This document shows, piece by piece, positions 1 to 4,929 of a stretch of DNA of 7,486 nucleotides. Below the pieces are notes generated by a model that was not told the DNA's origin, searched no databases, and saw nothing but the letters and a program-made list of their open reading frames with translations. This DNA comes from Aquisalimonas sp. (GTDB taxonomy: Bacteria > Pseudomonadota > Gammaproteobacteria > Nitrococcales > Aquisalimonadaceae). The stretch's first letter is position 1, and each line of letters starts with the position of its first letter. Where the stretch lies: positions 1 to 7,486 of the forward strand of contig SKYZ01000153.1 in assembly GCA_007127625.1 (NCBI GenBank). Reading direction: 5' to 3'. The translations under genes and the position numbers were made by a program.

Positions 1-539
1 ACGGCCATGCGTAGCGCCCGCCCGGTGGCCTTGAAGACGGTTTCGATCACGTGGTGGGTGTTCACGCCCCGGAGACCATCCACGTGCAGCGTCATGAAGG
101 CGTGGTTGACCACCCCCTGCATGAACTCCTGCGCCAGCTCCACGTCGAAGCCGCCGACCCGGTCGCGGGGAAATTCCACATGAAACTCCAGACCCGGCCG
201 ACCGGACAGATCCACCACCGCGCGGCTGAGCGCCTCGTCCAGCGGACAGTAGGCGTGGCCGAAACGGCGAATGCCCGCCTTGTCGCCCAGGGCCTCGCGC
301 AGCGCCTGCCCCAGGGCGATGCCGACGTCCTCGACGGTGTGGTGGTCATCGATGTGGGTGTCGCCGTCGGCGCGCACGGTCAGGTCCAGCATCCCGTGGC
401 GGGCCACCTGGTCGAGCATGTGGTCGAAGAAAGGCACCCCGGTGGCCAGGTCGGCGTGGCCCTGGCCGTCCAGGTTCACGGTTACCTGCACCCGGGTTTC
501 GAGGGTATTGCGTTCAACGGTGGCCTTGCGTGCAGCCAT
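1..539 (-). CDS. hisB: Imidazoleglycerol-phosphate dehydratase (HisB), 3' end cut by window edge
   Basis: HisB dehydrates imidazole glycerol phosphate to imidazole acetol phosphate in cytoplasmic histidine biosynthesis. The window holds 179 codons, starting [17 protein letters not shown]. Seen directly: FDHM at residues 38-41, the first metal-binding segment [10 protein letters not shown] at 62-71 (HHxxE at 66-70), [11 protein letters not shown] at 120-130, and the second HHxxE at 162-166 followed by [11 protein letters not shown]. The paired HHxxE motifs are the Mn-binding signature of the family. Single-domain HisB proteins are usually about 195-200 residues, so only some 15-20 C-terminal residues are missing beyond position 1. 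There is no N-terminal phosphatase domain, unlike the bifunctional E. coli HisB. The ATG is chosen because family homology begins within ten residues of it and a promoter lies just upstream. The Shine-Dalgarno is weak. Other his genes (hisH, hisA, hisF) probably follow to the left, but this is inference. Confidence 0.97.
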   Translation of the reverse strand, partial: MAARKATVERNTLETRVQVTVNLDGQGHADLATGVPFFDHMLDQVARHGMLDLTVRADGDTHIDDHHTVEDVGIALGQALREALGDKAGIRRFGHAYCPLDEALSRAVVDLSGRPGLEFHVEFPRDRVGGFDVELAQEFMQGVVNHAFMTLHVDGLRGVNTHHVIETVFKATGRALRMA

Positions 540-580
540 GATCCAGCGCCCTGTTGACGGTCTCGGCGGAACGGCTGGGC

Positions 581-608
581 ATCATAGCACACGGGGCGGC
601 CATGCCAT
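581..608 (-). promoter_or_regulatory. Predicted sigma-70 promoter of hisB (extended -10)
   Basis: Read on the minus strand, an extended -10 (TGC followed by TATGAT, hexamer at 586-581) is preceded after a 16-base spacer by ATGGCA (608-603), which matches four of six bases of TTGACA. Transcription would begin near 575, leaving a leader of about 35 bases before the hisB ATG at 539. It lies wholly in the 87-base gap between dtd and hisB, so hisB need not depend on read-through from dtd. This is a pattern match only. Confidence 0.55.
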
Positions 609-626
609 CCCCGCGCCACACATCAG

Positions 627-1091
627 CTAGTGTCCACTGGGTTCACTGGGCGGTCGCGCCTCGAGCCAGAAGGTGACCGGCCCGTCGTTGGTGAGCGTCA
701 CCTGCATATCGGCGCCGAAGCGCCCGGCAGCCACCGGCGCGTGAAGCCGGCCGGCACCGGCAACGAGTTCCTCGAAGAGGGCCCGACCGTGCTCCGGCTC
801 CGCCGCCGGCCCGAAACCGGCCCGGGTGCCCTTGCGCGTGTCCGCCGCCAGGGTGAACTGTGGCACCAGCAGGAGACCGCCGCCGGTATCGCGCAGTGAC
901 CGGTTCATGCGGCCGGCGGCGTCGGGGAACACACGATAGTCCAGCAGCCGCTCCAGCAACCGGTCACGCTCCCTTGCGCCATCGTTCCTCTGGACACCCA
1001 CCAGCACCAGCAGGCCCGGGCCGATCGCGCCGACACACGCACCATCGACGGTGACCGAAGCGCCGGTCACACGCTGCAACAGGCCGATCAC
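627..1091 (-). CDS. dtd: D-aminoacyl-tRNA deacylase (Dtd)
   Basis: Dtd hydrolyses the ester bond of D-amino acids (and glycine) mischarged onto tRNA, recycling the tRNA and keeping D-residues out of proteins. It is a cytoplasmic homodimer. The 154-residue product begins with the typical MIGLLQRVTGASVTVDG and carries RVFPDAAGRMNRSL (53-66), the active-site strand VPQFTLAADTRKGTR (76-90), and the C-terminal NDGPVTFWL (135-143). The last contains the Gly-cisPro motif (G137-P138) that rejects L-substrates. Pro77 stands where many homologues have Ser (SQFTL). I believe Pro occurs in some family members, so I do not read it as inactivating. The family is usually about 145 residues, and the extra residues are a polar tail (ARPPSEPSGH). 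The start codon is GTG (1091-1089), supported by a Shine-Dalgarno. The gene ends 87 bases upstream of hisB. Confidence 0.96.
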   Translation of the reverse strand: MIGLLQRVTGASVTVDGACVGAIGPGLLVLVGVQRNDGARERDRLLERLLDYRVFPDAAGRMNRSLRDTGGGLLLVPQFTLAADTRKGTRAGFGPAAEPEHGRALFEELVAGAGRLHAPVAAGRFGADMQVTLTNDGPVTFWLEARPPSEPSGH

Positions 1092-1095
1092 TGAA

Positions 1096-1102
1096 CTCTC
1101 CC
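1096..1102 (-). promoter_or_regulatory. Ribosome binding site of dtd, fixes the GTG start
   Basis: Minus-strand GGGAGAG stands four bases before the GTG at 1091. It supports a GTG start giving the family-typical N-terminus; no ATG lies close by in frame. Confidence 0.7.
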
Positions 1103-1131
1103 GCCCGTCGCCCGCACCGTTCAGTGCGGTC

Positions 1132-1151
1132 TTGTCAGAAAATTCCTACAA
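1132..1151. promoter_or_regulatory. Operator-like dyad TTGT-N2-GAA-N2-TTC-N2-ACAA
   Basis: The + strand reads TTGTCAGAAAATTCCTACAA. The half-sites TTGT..GAA and TTC..ACAA are exact inverted repeats: 7 of 10 base pairs are symmetric, with regular two-base gaps. Such spacing is typical of binding sites for dimeric regulators. It lies about 40 bases upstream of the dtd start, in the leader or promoter zone. The regulator is unknown, and a chance palindrome in an A/T-rich patch is possible. Confidence 0.35.
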
Positions 1152-1156
1152 AAGAT

Positions 1157-1172
1157 GTCGGCGTTTGCCGAC
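1157..1172. repeat. Perfect 6-bp hairpin (GTCGGC / GCCGAC)
   Basis: GTCGGC (1157-1162) and GCCGAC (1167-1172) are exact inverted repeats around a four-base loop GTTT. On the minus strand the stem is followed by ATCTTTTG, so it could weaken transcription coming from the right, but the T-run is interrupted and the stem short. It sits five bases from the dyad at 1132-1151, and the two may form one regulatory unit. Confidence 0.4.
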
Positions 1173-1346
1173 TTGTCCGAAACAGGGCCTGTGGCACTCT
1201 GCACACGTCACCTCGACGCAGGACGCACCCGCGGCAAGGATGGCCAGGATCTAAGAACACAATACGGATAGCGCAACTGCAGTCACGGACGACCCCCCGA
1301 TTACGGATTGATCGCGCAGAGCACCTTCAGCTGAGCAAACCTGCCA

Positions 1347-1380
1347 ACCGGCGCACGGAGCGCGCCGGTATTCTTTATTG
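1347..1380 (+). terminator. Rho-independent-terminator-like hairpin
   Basis: CCGGCGC (1348-1354) pairs with GCGCCGG (1362-1368) around a 7-base loop. An extra A-T pair (1347/1369) makes eight pairs. On the + strand the stem is followed by the T-rich TATTCTTTATT, the classic intrinsic-terminator layout. No + strand gene lies upstream within the window. On the minus strand the same stem lies about 88 bases past the phasin-like stop, but there its 3' flank is TTGGCAGG, a poor U-tract. It could end the phasin transcript inefficiently, block + strand transcription, or end an unrecognised small RNA. Confidence 0.45.
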
Positions 1381-1456
1381 TAGGCCAGAACCCCCGGGCC
1401 CGATTACCGCAGAGCGACACGCGAGACCGCCCCCGGCAACCGAACCCGGGACACAA

Positions 1457-1975
1457 TCAGGACTTCTTGCCGCCGCCCCCCTTGCCGCCGGAGCCGCCGC
1501 CCTGACCCTGCTGCATGGCCTGCGACCACTGCATCATGGTGTCCTGGGCACGCTGTGCGGCCTGTTGCCACGCCTCCAGCACCTGCTTGCTCTCCTTCTC
1601 CCACTGACTGGCGGCCTTGCCCGGGTCAACCTGCTGGATGCTCTGGAACCACGCATCCCAGAGCTGCTTCTGGGCCTCCGTCCAGCCCTTCATCATCTCC
1701 TGCATCTGCTGCATCCACTGGTCCATGCCTTCCGGCGGCTTGCCGCCGGTCTGCTCGGACCAGCGCTTGGCCCACTCGTTCTGCGCTTCCAGCGCCTGCC
1801 GCACCGATTCTTCCCAGGCTTCCAGGTTTGCCTTGTAATCCTGACCGGGACCGGCGCCGCCCTGAGGCATGTCGTTGCTGAATCGTTTCACCGTCTCCAG
1901 CCAGTTGTCCCACATACGGCGCTGGGTCTCGGTCCAGGTACTCATCATTTCTTCCATCTGCTTGTTCCAGTCCAT
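1457..1975 (-). CDS. Phasin/PhaE-like protein with internal duplication
   Basis: A 172-residue soluble protein, very rich in Trp, Gln, Met and Glu, predicted almost wholly helical, with no signal peptide or membrane segment. It consists of two tandem copies of one unit. Residues 7-75 contain WTETQRRMWDNW (14-25) and WEESVRQALEA (54-64). Residues 91-152 contain WTEAQKQLWDAW (98-109) and WEKESKQVLEA (125-135). A Gly/Pro linker separates them, and the C-terminus is a Gly/Lys tail (GSGGKGGGGKKS). The 'W-x-E-x-Q-x3-WDxW' segment resembles the N-terminal region of PhaE, the non-catalytic subunit of class III polyhydroxyalkanoate synthases, and amphipathic phasins that coat PHA granules. A granule-surface or synthase-partner role is therefore plausible, but it is inference: no PhaC lies in the window and the protein is much shorter than PhaE (about 350 residues). 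The ATG has a strong GGAGGAA site. The gene is divergent from the acyltransferase gene. Confidence 0.8.
   Translation of the reverse strand: MDWNKQMEEMMSTWTETQRRMWDNWLETVKRFSNDMPQGGAGPGQDYKANLEAWEESVRQALEAQNEWAKRWSEQTGGKPPEGMDQWMQQMQEMMKGWTEAQKQLWDAWFQSIQQVDPGKAASQWEKESKQVLEAWQQAAQRAQDTMMQWSQAMQQGQGGGSGGKGGGGKKS
1520..1705 (-). repeat. Phasin-like unit, copy 2 (protein-level repeat)
   Basis: Encodes residues 91-152: MQEMM, then WTEAQKQLWDAW, a short VDPGK turn, then WEKESKQVLEA and a closing Trp-Ser pair. The first helix shares 7 of 12 positions with copy 1 in the core motif (WTE, Q, WD, W), and the second helix shares 6 of 11. Confidence 0.65.
1751..1957 (-). repeat. Phasin-like unit, copy 1 (protein-level repeat)
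   Basis: Encodes residues 7-75: MEEMM, then WTETQRRMWDNW, a Gly/Pro/Asp loop, then WEESVRQALEA and WAKRWSEQ. It aligns with copy 2 at an offset of 84 residues in the first helix and 71 in the second, so the inter-helix loop is longer here. Confidence 0.65.
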
Positions 1976-1980
1976 GACAC

Positions 1981-1987
1981 TTCCTCC
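1981..1987 (-). promoter_or_regulatory. Strong ribosome binding site of the phasin-like gene
   Basis: Minus-strand GGAGGAA, five bases before the ATG at 1975. It is close to the full anti-Shine-Dalgarno complement and suggests high expression, as expected of a granule-coat protein. Confidence 0.75.
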
Positions 1988-2062
1988 ACTGCTTCGGGTC
2001 CGGCAAGGCCGGGTATCGCTGGTCTAGCGTCCCACGGTTCTCGATGCCCGTGTCAAACACGC

Positions 2063-2068
2063 TATACT
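2063..2068 (+). promoter_or_regulatory. Predicted -10 element of the acyltransferase gene
   Basis: TATACT on the + strand matches five of six bases of TATAAT. The best -35 candidates at spacings of 16-17 bases are poor (TCGATG at 2041-2046). Transcription would start near 2075, inside the frame that extends up to an ATG at 2044, which argues against that upstream start. On the opposite strand a perfect TTGACA (2056-2051) lies beside it, pointing to the phasin-like gene but without a recognisable -10. Confidence 0.4.
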
Positions 2069-2088
2069 CCGCCCCCTTCATGGTAGCA

Positions 2089-2112
2089 GGGCCGTGGCAA
2101 CTGCCACGGTCC
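2089..2112 (+). promoter_or_regulatory. Leader hairpin abutting the acyltransferase Shine-Dalgarno
   Basis: The 11-base arms 2089-2099 and 2102-2112 are inverted repeats (core CCGTGGCA / TGCCACGG; one G-T pair at 2091/2110) enclosing only two bases, or a four-base loop if the top A-T pair opens. The stem ends one base before GGAGGG (2114-2119), so it would sit directly beside the ribosome binding site in the mRNA. There is no U-tract, so it is not an intrinsic terminator. A translational-control role is inferred. Confidence 0.5.
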
Positions 2113-2113
2113 C

Positions 2114-2119
2114 GGAGGG
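2114..2119 (+). promoter_or_regulatory. Ribosome binding site that fixes the acyltransferase GTG start
   Basis: GGAGGG five bases before the GTG at 2125. The in-frame ATGs at 2044 and 2080 have no such site, and the residues they would add resemble no part of the acyltransferase family. Confidence 0.75.
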
Positions 2120-2124
2120 CCGTT

Positions 2125-3006
2125 GTGTCCCGTATCGCGATCATACGCGCGCTGCTGCGCTTCAACAGCTGGCTTCCCCTGCCAGTGGCCCACGGCATCG
2201 GCGTCGTCATCGGCAGCGTCGTTGCACTGCTCCCCGGGCGCCCGCAGAAAGTTGCGCGCATCAATCTGGAGCTGTGCTTTCCCGAGCTCGGCCCCGACGA
2301 ACGTCGCCGCCTGTACCGCGCCAGTTTCTGCGAACTGGGCAAGCAGCTCATGGAAACGGGCATCATCTGGCATGCGAGCGACGCCCGTATCCGGCGCCTG
2401 GTGGTCAATCCGGAAGCGCTGGATACCATGGCCGCACACTGGCCCGAGGACCGCGGGCTCCTGCTGGCGGGGCCACACCTGGGCAACTGGGAACTGGTGA
2501 ACCTTTTCATCAACCGGCGCTTTCAGGTACACGGCCTGTACCGCCCGCCCCGGGCCCGGGACCTGGAGCCGCTCCTGGTGGAAGCGCGGCAACGCACCGG
2601 CTCACGCACGGTACCGGCGACAGCATCCGGTATCCGAAAGCTCTACAGGGCACTGCGACAGGGCGAGCTGGTGGGCATCCTGCCGGACCAGACGCCCAGA
2701 GACAGCGGCGCGTTCGCGCCCTTCTTCGGGGTGCCCGCGCGGACCATGGGGCTGCTCTCCCAGATGGCCCGGAAAACGGGAGCGCCGGTGCTGTTCTCGT
2801 TCATGGAGCGACTGCCGTGGGGCCAGGGCTTCCGCCTGCACGTCATCCCGGCACCAGCCGGCATCGACAGCGACGACCCGGTCACAGCCGCCACTGCCGT
2901 CAACGCCGGTGTCGAGGCCTGCGTGCGGCGGGCGCCGGCCCAGTACCAGTGGACCTATCGCCGCTTCCGGCCGGCGCCGGAGGGACAGCGCAGCCCCTAC
3001 CGTTAA
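2125..3006 (+). CDS. LpxL/HtrB-family lysophospholipid (lipid A-type) acyltransferase
   Basis: The 293-residue product belongs to the LpxL/HtrB/LpxM superfamily, inner-membrane enzymes that move a fatty acyl chain from acyl-ACP onto lipid A precursors or related lipids. Numbered from the GTG start: a hydrophobic N-terminal stretch (about 3-38, with IAIIRALLRF and VVIGSVVALL) likely anchors it to the membrane; NLELCFPEL (47-55) is typical; the catalytic HX4E motif lies in GPHLGNWE (His118, Glu123); GILPDQTP (184-191) is the conserved Asp-Gln segment; and QYQWTYRRFRP (273-283) is the family C-terminal signature. The length fits the family (about 290-310). The exact substrate cannot be read from sequence: this branch includes lauroyl/myristoyl lipid A transferases and ornithine-lipid-like enzymes. 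GTG is preferred over ATG 2044 or 2080 because of the ribosome site and the promoter position. It is transcribed divergently from the phasin-like gene and converges with the TPR gene 25 bases downstream. Confidence 0.92.
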   Translation: MSRIAIIRALLRFNSWLPLPVAHGIGVVIGSVVALLPGRPQKVARINLELCFPELGPDERRRLYRASFCELGKQLMETGIIWHASDARIRRLVVNPEALDTMAAHWPEDRGLLLAGPHLGNWELVNLFINRRFQVHGLYRPPRARDLEPLLVEARQRTGSRTVPATASGIRKLYRALRQGELVGILPDQTPRDSGAFAPFFGVPARTMGLLSQMARKTGAPVLFSFMERLPWGQGFRLHVIPAPAGIDSDDPVTAATAVNAGVEACVRRAPAQYQWTYRRFRPAPEGQRSPYR

Positions 3007-3031
3007 CCCCTGGCGTTAAGGAAACGCGTCC

Positions 3032-3340
3032 TCAATGCTTGTCCAGGCGCTTGCGGAACACCTCCATTTCCTTGGCGGCCTGGAGGTCTCCCTTGTCCCG
3101 GGCAATACGAATGCCATCGTCGTAGGCGGCGCGTGCGCCGTCCGGGTCACCCGCCGCGGCAAGCGCCTGACCCAGTGCCTTCCAAGCCGCCGAATAGCTG
3201 GAATCCTGTTCCAGCGCCCGGCGCAGGTGGTCCACGGCTTCCTCGTGGCGCCCCTCCTTGAGATAGCCCTGTCCCAGGGACAGGCGCAGCATGGGCGAAT
3301 CCTGGCCCGAGGCCAGCAGGTTCTCCAGGCGTTCCAGCAT
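3032..3340 (-). CDS. Small tetratricopeptide-repeat protein
   Basis: A 102-residue cytoplasmic protein with no signal peptide. After an N-terminal helix (MLERLENLLASG) come two TPR units. The first is residues 15-48, with LSLGQGYLKEGRHEEAV and LRRALEQDSS. The second is residues 49-84, with AWKALGQALAAAGDPDGA and AAYDDGIRIA. A charged helix ends in KRLDKH. Each unit shows the TPR pattern (W/L-x2-L-G-x3-A/Y ... A). Such a short TPR protein is presumably a protein-protein adaptor; the partner is unknown. The ATG at 3340 is chosen over an in-frame upstream start at 3409 because of AGGAG seven bases before it, and because the extra 23 residues have no TPR character. It lies 109 bases downstream of trkH on the same strand with no visible terminator between, so co-transcription is possible. 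Confidence 0.88.
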   Translation of the reverse strand: MLERLENLLASGQDSPMLRLSLGQGYLKEGRHEEAVDHLRRALEQDSSYSAAWKALGQALAAAGDPDGARAAYDDGIRIARDKGDLQAAKEMEVFRKRLDKH

Positions 3341-3347
3341 GAGCGTA

Positions 3348-3352
3348 CTCCT
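3348..3352 (-). promoter_or_regulatory. Ribosome binding site that fixes the TPR protein start
   Basis: Minus-strand AGGAG, seven bases before the ATG at 3340. It decides for the 102-residue form over the 125-residue one. Confidence 0.65.
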
Positions 3353-3449
3353 GAACGACAAATTCCCGTCAATCGGGCACGGAATGCGTCCGCTGGCGGG
3401 GGATTTCAAGGGTAGGCGTGGCCCGAGCCGACGAACGGTCCTGGCGCCG

Positions 3450-4901
3450 TCAGCGCCGCCAGAACGCCGGCGTGAAGAGCACCAGCAGCGTGAACACTTC
3501 CAGCCGGCCCAGGAGCATGGCGAACATCAGCACCCACTTGGCGACGGCGTTGATGCCGCCGAAGTGGTCCGAGACCTCGCCCAGCCCGGGGCCCAGGTTG
3601 GTGATGGTGGCCGCCACCGCCGAGAACGCCGTCACCTGGTCCAGCCCGGTGCCCATGAGCACCAGCAACATGACCGCGAACAGTGCAATGTAGGCGGCGA
3701 AGAACCCCCAAACGGCATTGATCACCCGCTCGTCCACGGCTCGCCGCCCCATTTTCACCAGCACCTGGGCCTGGGGGTGGATCAGGCGTATAACCTCGCG
3801 GTGTCCCTGCTTGAGTAGCAGCACGAAGCGCACCACCTTGATGCCACCGCCGGTCGACATGGCGCAGCCGCCGATGAACGCGGCCATGACCAACAGCACC
3901 GGCAGGAACACGGGCCAGACGGCAAAATCAGTGCTGGTGAAGCCGGCCGTGCTGGCAATGGAGACGGTCTGGAAGACGGCGTGGTGCAGGGCCTCGCCGA
4001 CGCCGCCGAAGTAGCCCGTGAGCAACAGCGTCACGCTGACCACCAGCATTAGTGTGGCCATGATGCCCAGGAACCAGCAGACCTCCGTGTCCTGCAGATA
4101 GTGGCGCAGCGAGCGGGTGCGCCAGGCAACGAAGTGCATGGCGAAGTTGATGCCGGCGATGAGCATGAACACCACCGCGATCATGGAGATCACCGGATCG
4201 TCGAAGTGGCCGAAACTGGCGTCGTAGGTGGAGTAGCCGCCAATGGCCACGGTGGAGAAGCTGTGGCCAATGGCGTCGAAGGCGCTCATCCCGGCGAGCC
4301 AGTAGGCCAGGGCGCAGGCAATGGTCAGGCTCAGGTAGATGTACCACAGGGCCTTGGCGGTGCCGGCGATGCGTGGCGTGAGCTTGGCGTCCTTCACCGG
4401 GCCGGGCAGTTCGGCCCGGTAGAGCTGCATGCCGCCGACCCCGAGCATGGGCAGGATGGCAACGGCCAGGACGATGATCCCCATGCCACCCAGCCACTGC
4501 AGCTGCTGGCGGTAGAAGCGGATGGATTCCGGCAGAGCATCAATGCCGGTGAGCACGGTAGAGCCGGTGGTGGTGAGCCCGGACAGGCTCTCGAAGGCCG
4601 CGTCGGTCCAGGGGATATCCGGGTTCACCGACAGGAACAGCGGCAGCCCCCCGGCCAGCCCCAGCACCACCCAGAACAGCACCACCACCAGGAAGCCGTC
4701 GCGGGTGCGGAGGTCGTGACGGGCGTTGCGCACGGGGAACCAGGCCACGGCGCCCGCCACCAGGATGACTACGGCCGCGGTGAGGAACGGCACCAGCCCC
4801 GGGTCGCCGTAGATCAGCGCCACCCCCGCCGGCGGCAGCATGGTGAGGCTGAACAGCATCAGCAACAGCCCGACAATTCGCTCCACCGCTGACCAGTGCA
4901 T
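3450..4901 (-). CDS. trkH: Trk system potassium uptake protein TrkH
   Basis: TrkH is the K+-translocating inner-membrane subunit of the Trk system, working with TrkA. The product has 483 residues, the usual length. It is strongly hydrophobic, with the four-fold membrane-pore-membrane design. All four selectivity-filter loops are visible: TTTGSTV (110-116), STVAIGGYST (216-225), STAGFTS (317-323) and TNLGPG (434-439). The gating-loop region CAMSTGGGIKVVR (346-358) after the third pore is intact, as is LGGMGIIVLAVAILPMLG (137-154) after the first. The ATG at 4901 gives the standard MHW...RIVGLLLMLFS start, with AGGA eight bases upstream. It lies 28 bases after trkA and is clearly in one operon with it. 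No inactivating change is seen. Confidence 0.97.
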   Translation of the reverse strand: MHWSAVERIVGLLLMLFSLTMLPPAGVALIYGDPGLVPFLTAAVVILVAGAVAWFPVRNARHDLRTRDGFLVVVLFWVVLGLAGGLPLFLSVNPDIPWTDAAFESLSGLTTTGSTVLTGIDALPESIRFYRQQLQWLGGMGIIVLAVAILPMLGVGGMQLYRAELPGPVKDAKLTPRIAGTAKALWYIYLSLTIACALAYWLAGMSAFDAIGHSFSTVAIGGYSTYDASFGHFDDPVISMIAVVFMLIAGINFAMHFVAWRTRSLRHYLQDTEVCWFLGIMATLMLVVSVTLLLTGYFGGVGEALHHAVFQTVSIASTAGFTSTDFAVWPVFLPVLLVMAAFIGGCAMSTGGGIKVVRFVLLLKQGHREVIRLIHPQAQVLVKMGRRAVDERVINAVWGFFAAYIALFAVMLLVLMGTGLDQVTAFSAVAATITNLGPGLGEVSDHFGGINAVAKWVLMFAMLLGRLEVFTLLVLFTPAFWRR

Positions 4902-4929
4902 ACCTAGTGTCCTGTACCGTCAGGCCTTG

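Larger units (their letters stand above)
1092..1456. other. Intergenic region between the phasin-like gene and dtd, rich in inverted repeats
   Basis: These 365 bases lie between the stop of the phasin-like gene and the start of dtd, both on the minus strand. I see no open frame with protein-like composition; the frames running through are continuations of antisense shadows. Contents seen: a 6-bp hairpin in the dtd leader (1112-1117 pairing with 1124-1129); a 20-base dyad (1132-1151); a 6-bp hairpin with a 4-base loop (1157-1172); and a terminator-like hairpin (1347-1369). A weak minus-strand promoter candidate for dtd is GTGACT (1286-1281), a 16-base spacer, then TATTGT (1264-1259), four of six matches in each hexamer. 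A lone TACAAT lies at 1382-1377 on the minus strand without a matching -35. The A/T content around 1131-1156 and 1250-1280 is higher than in the flanking genes. Confidence 0.6.

Noticed and set aside
1188..1206. TGGCAC as a possible sigma-54 promoter
   Set aside because: The required GC at the -12 position (TTGC after a five-base spacer) is missing.
2000..2012. CCGGC-AAG-GCCGG hairpin in the phasin-like gene leader
   Set aside because: Five base pairs with a three-base loop are common by chance in such GC-rich DNA.
1124..2086. A 320-codon + strand frame covering the intergenic region and the phasin-like gene
   Set aside because: The long Leu-rich part is the antisense of the phasin-like gene, and the rest is unstructured Arg/Pro-rich sequence. 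No ribosome site supports the start.
2044..2124. Upstream ATG starts (2044 and 2080) for the acyltransferase
   Set aside because: No ribosome site precedes them, the candidate -10 lies downstream of 2044, and the added residues are not family-like. The GTG at 2125 has GGAGGG five bases away.
1626..2513. A 295-codon minus strand frame through the acyltransferase gene
   Set aside because: Out of frame with the phasin-like gene and antisense to conserved acyltransferase motifs; Arg/Ser-rich with no domain.
3007..3031. TTAAC...GTTAA inverted repeat between the convergent genes as a terminator
   Set aside because: Only five A/T-rich pairs and no T-run on either strand.
3341..3409. Longer 125-residue form of the TPR protein starting at 3409
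   Set aside because: The extra 23 residues lack TPR character, and the ATG at 3340 has a well-spaced AGGAG.
4101..4892. A 263-codon + strand frame opposite trkH
   Set aside because: Low-complexity Gly/His/Gln-rich translation with no recognisable motif; a shadow of trkH.
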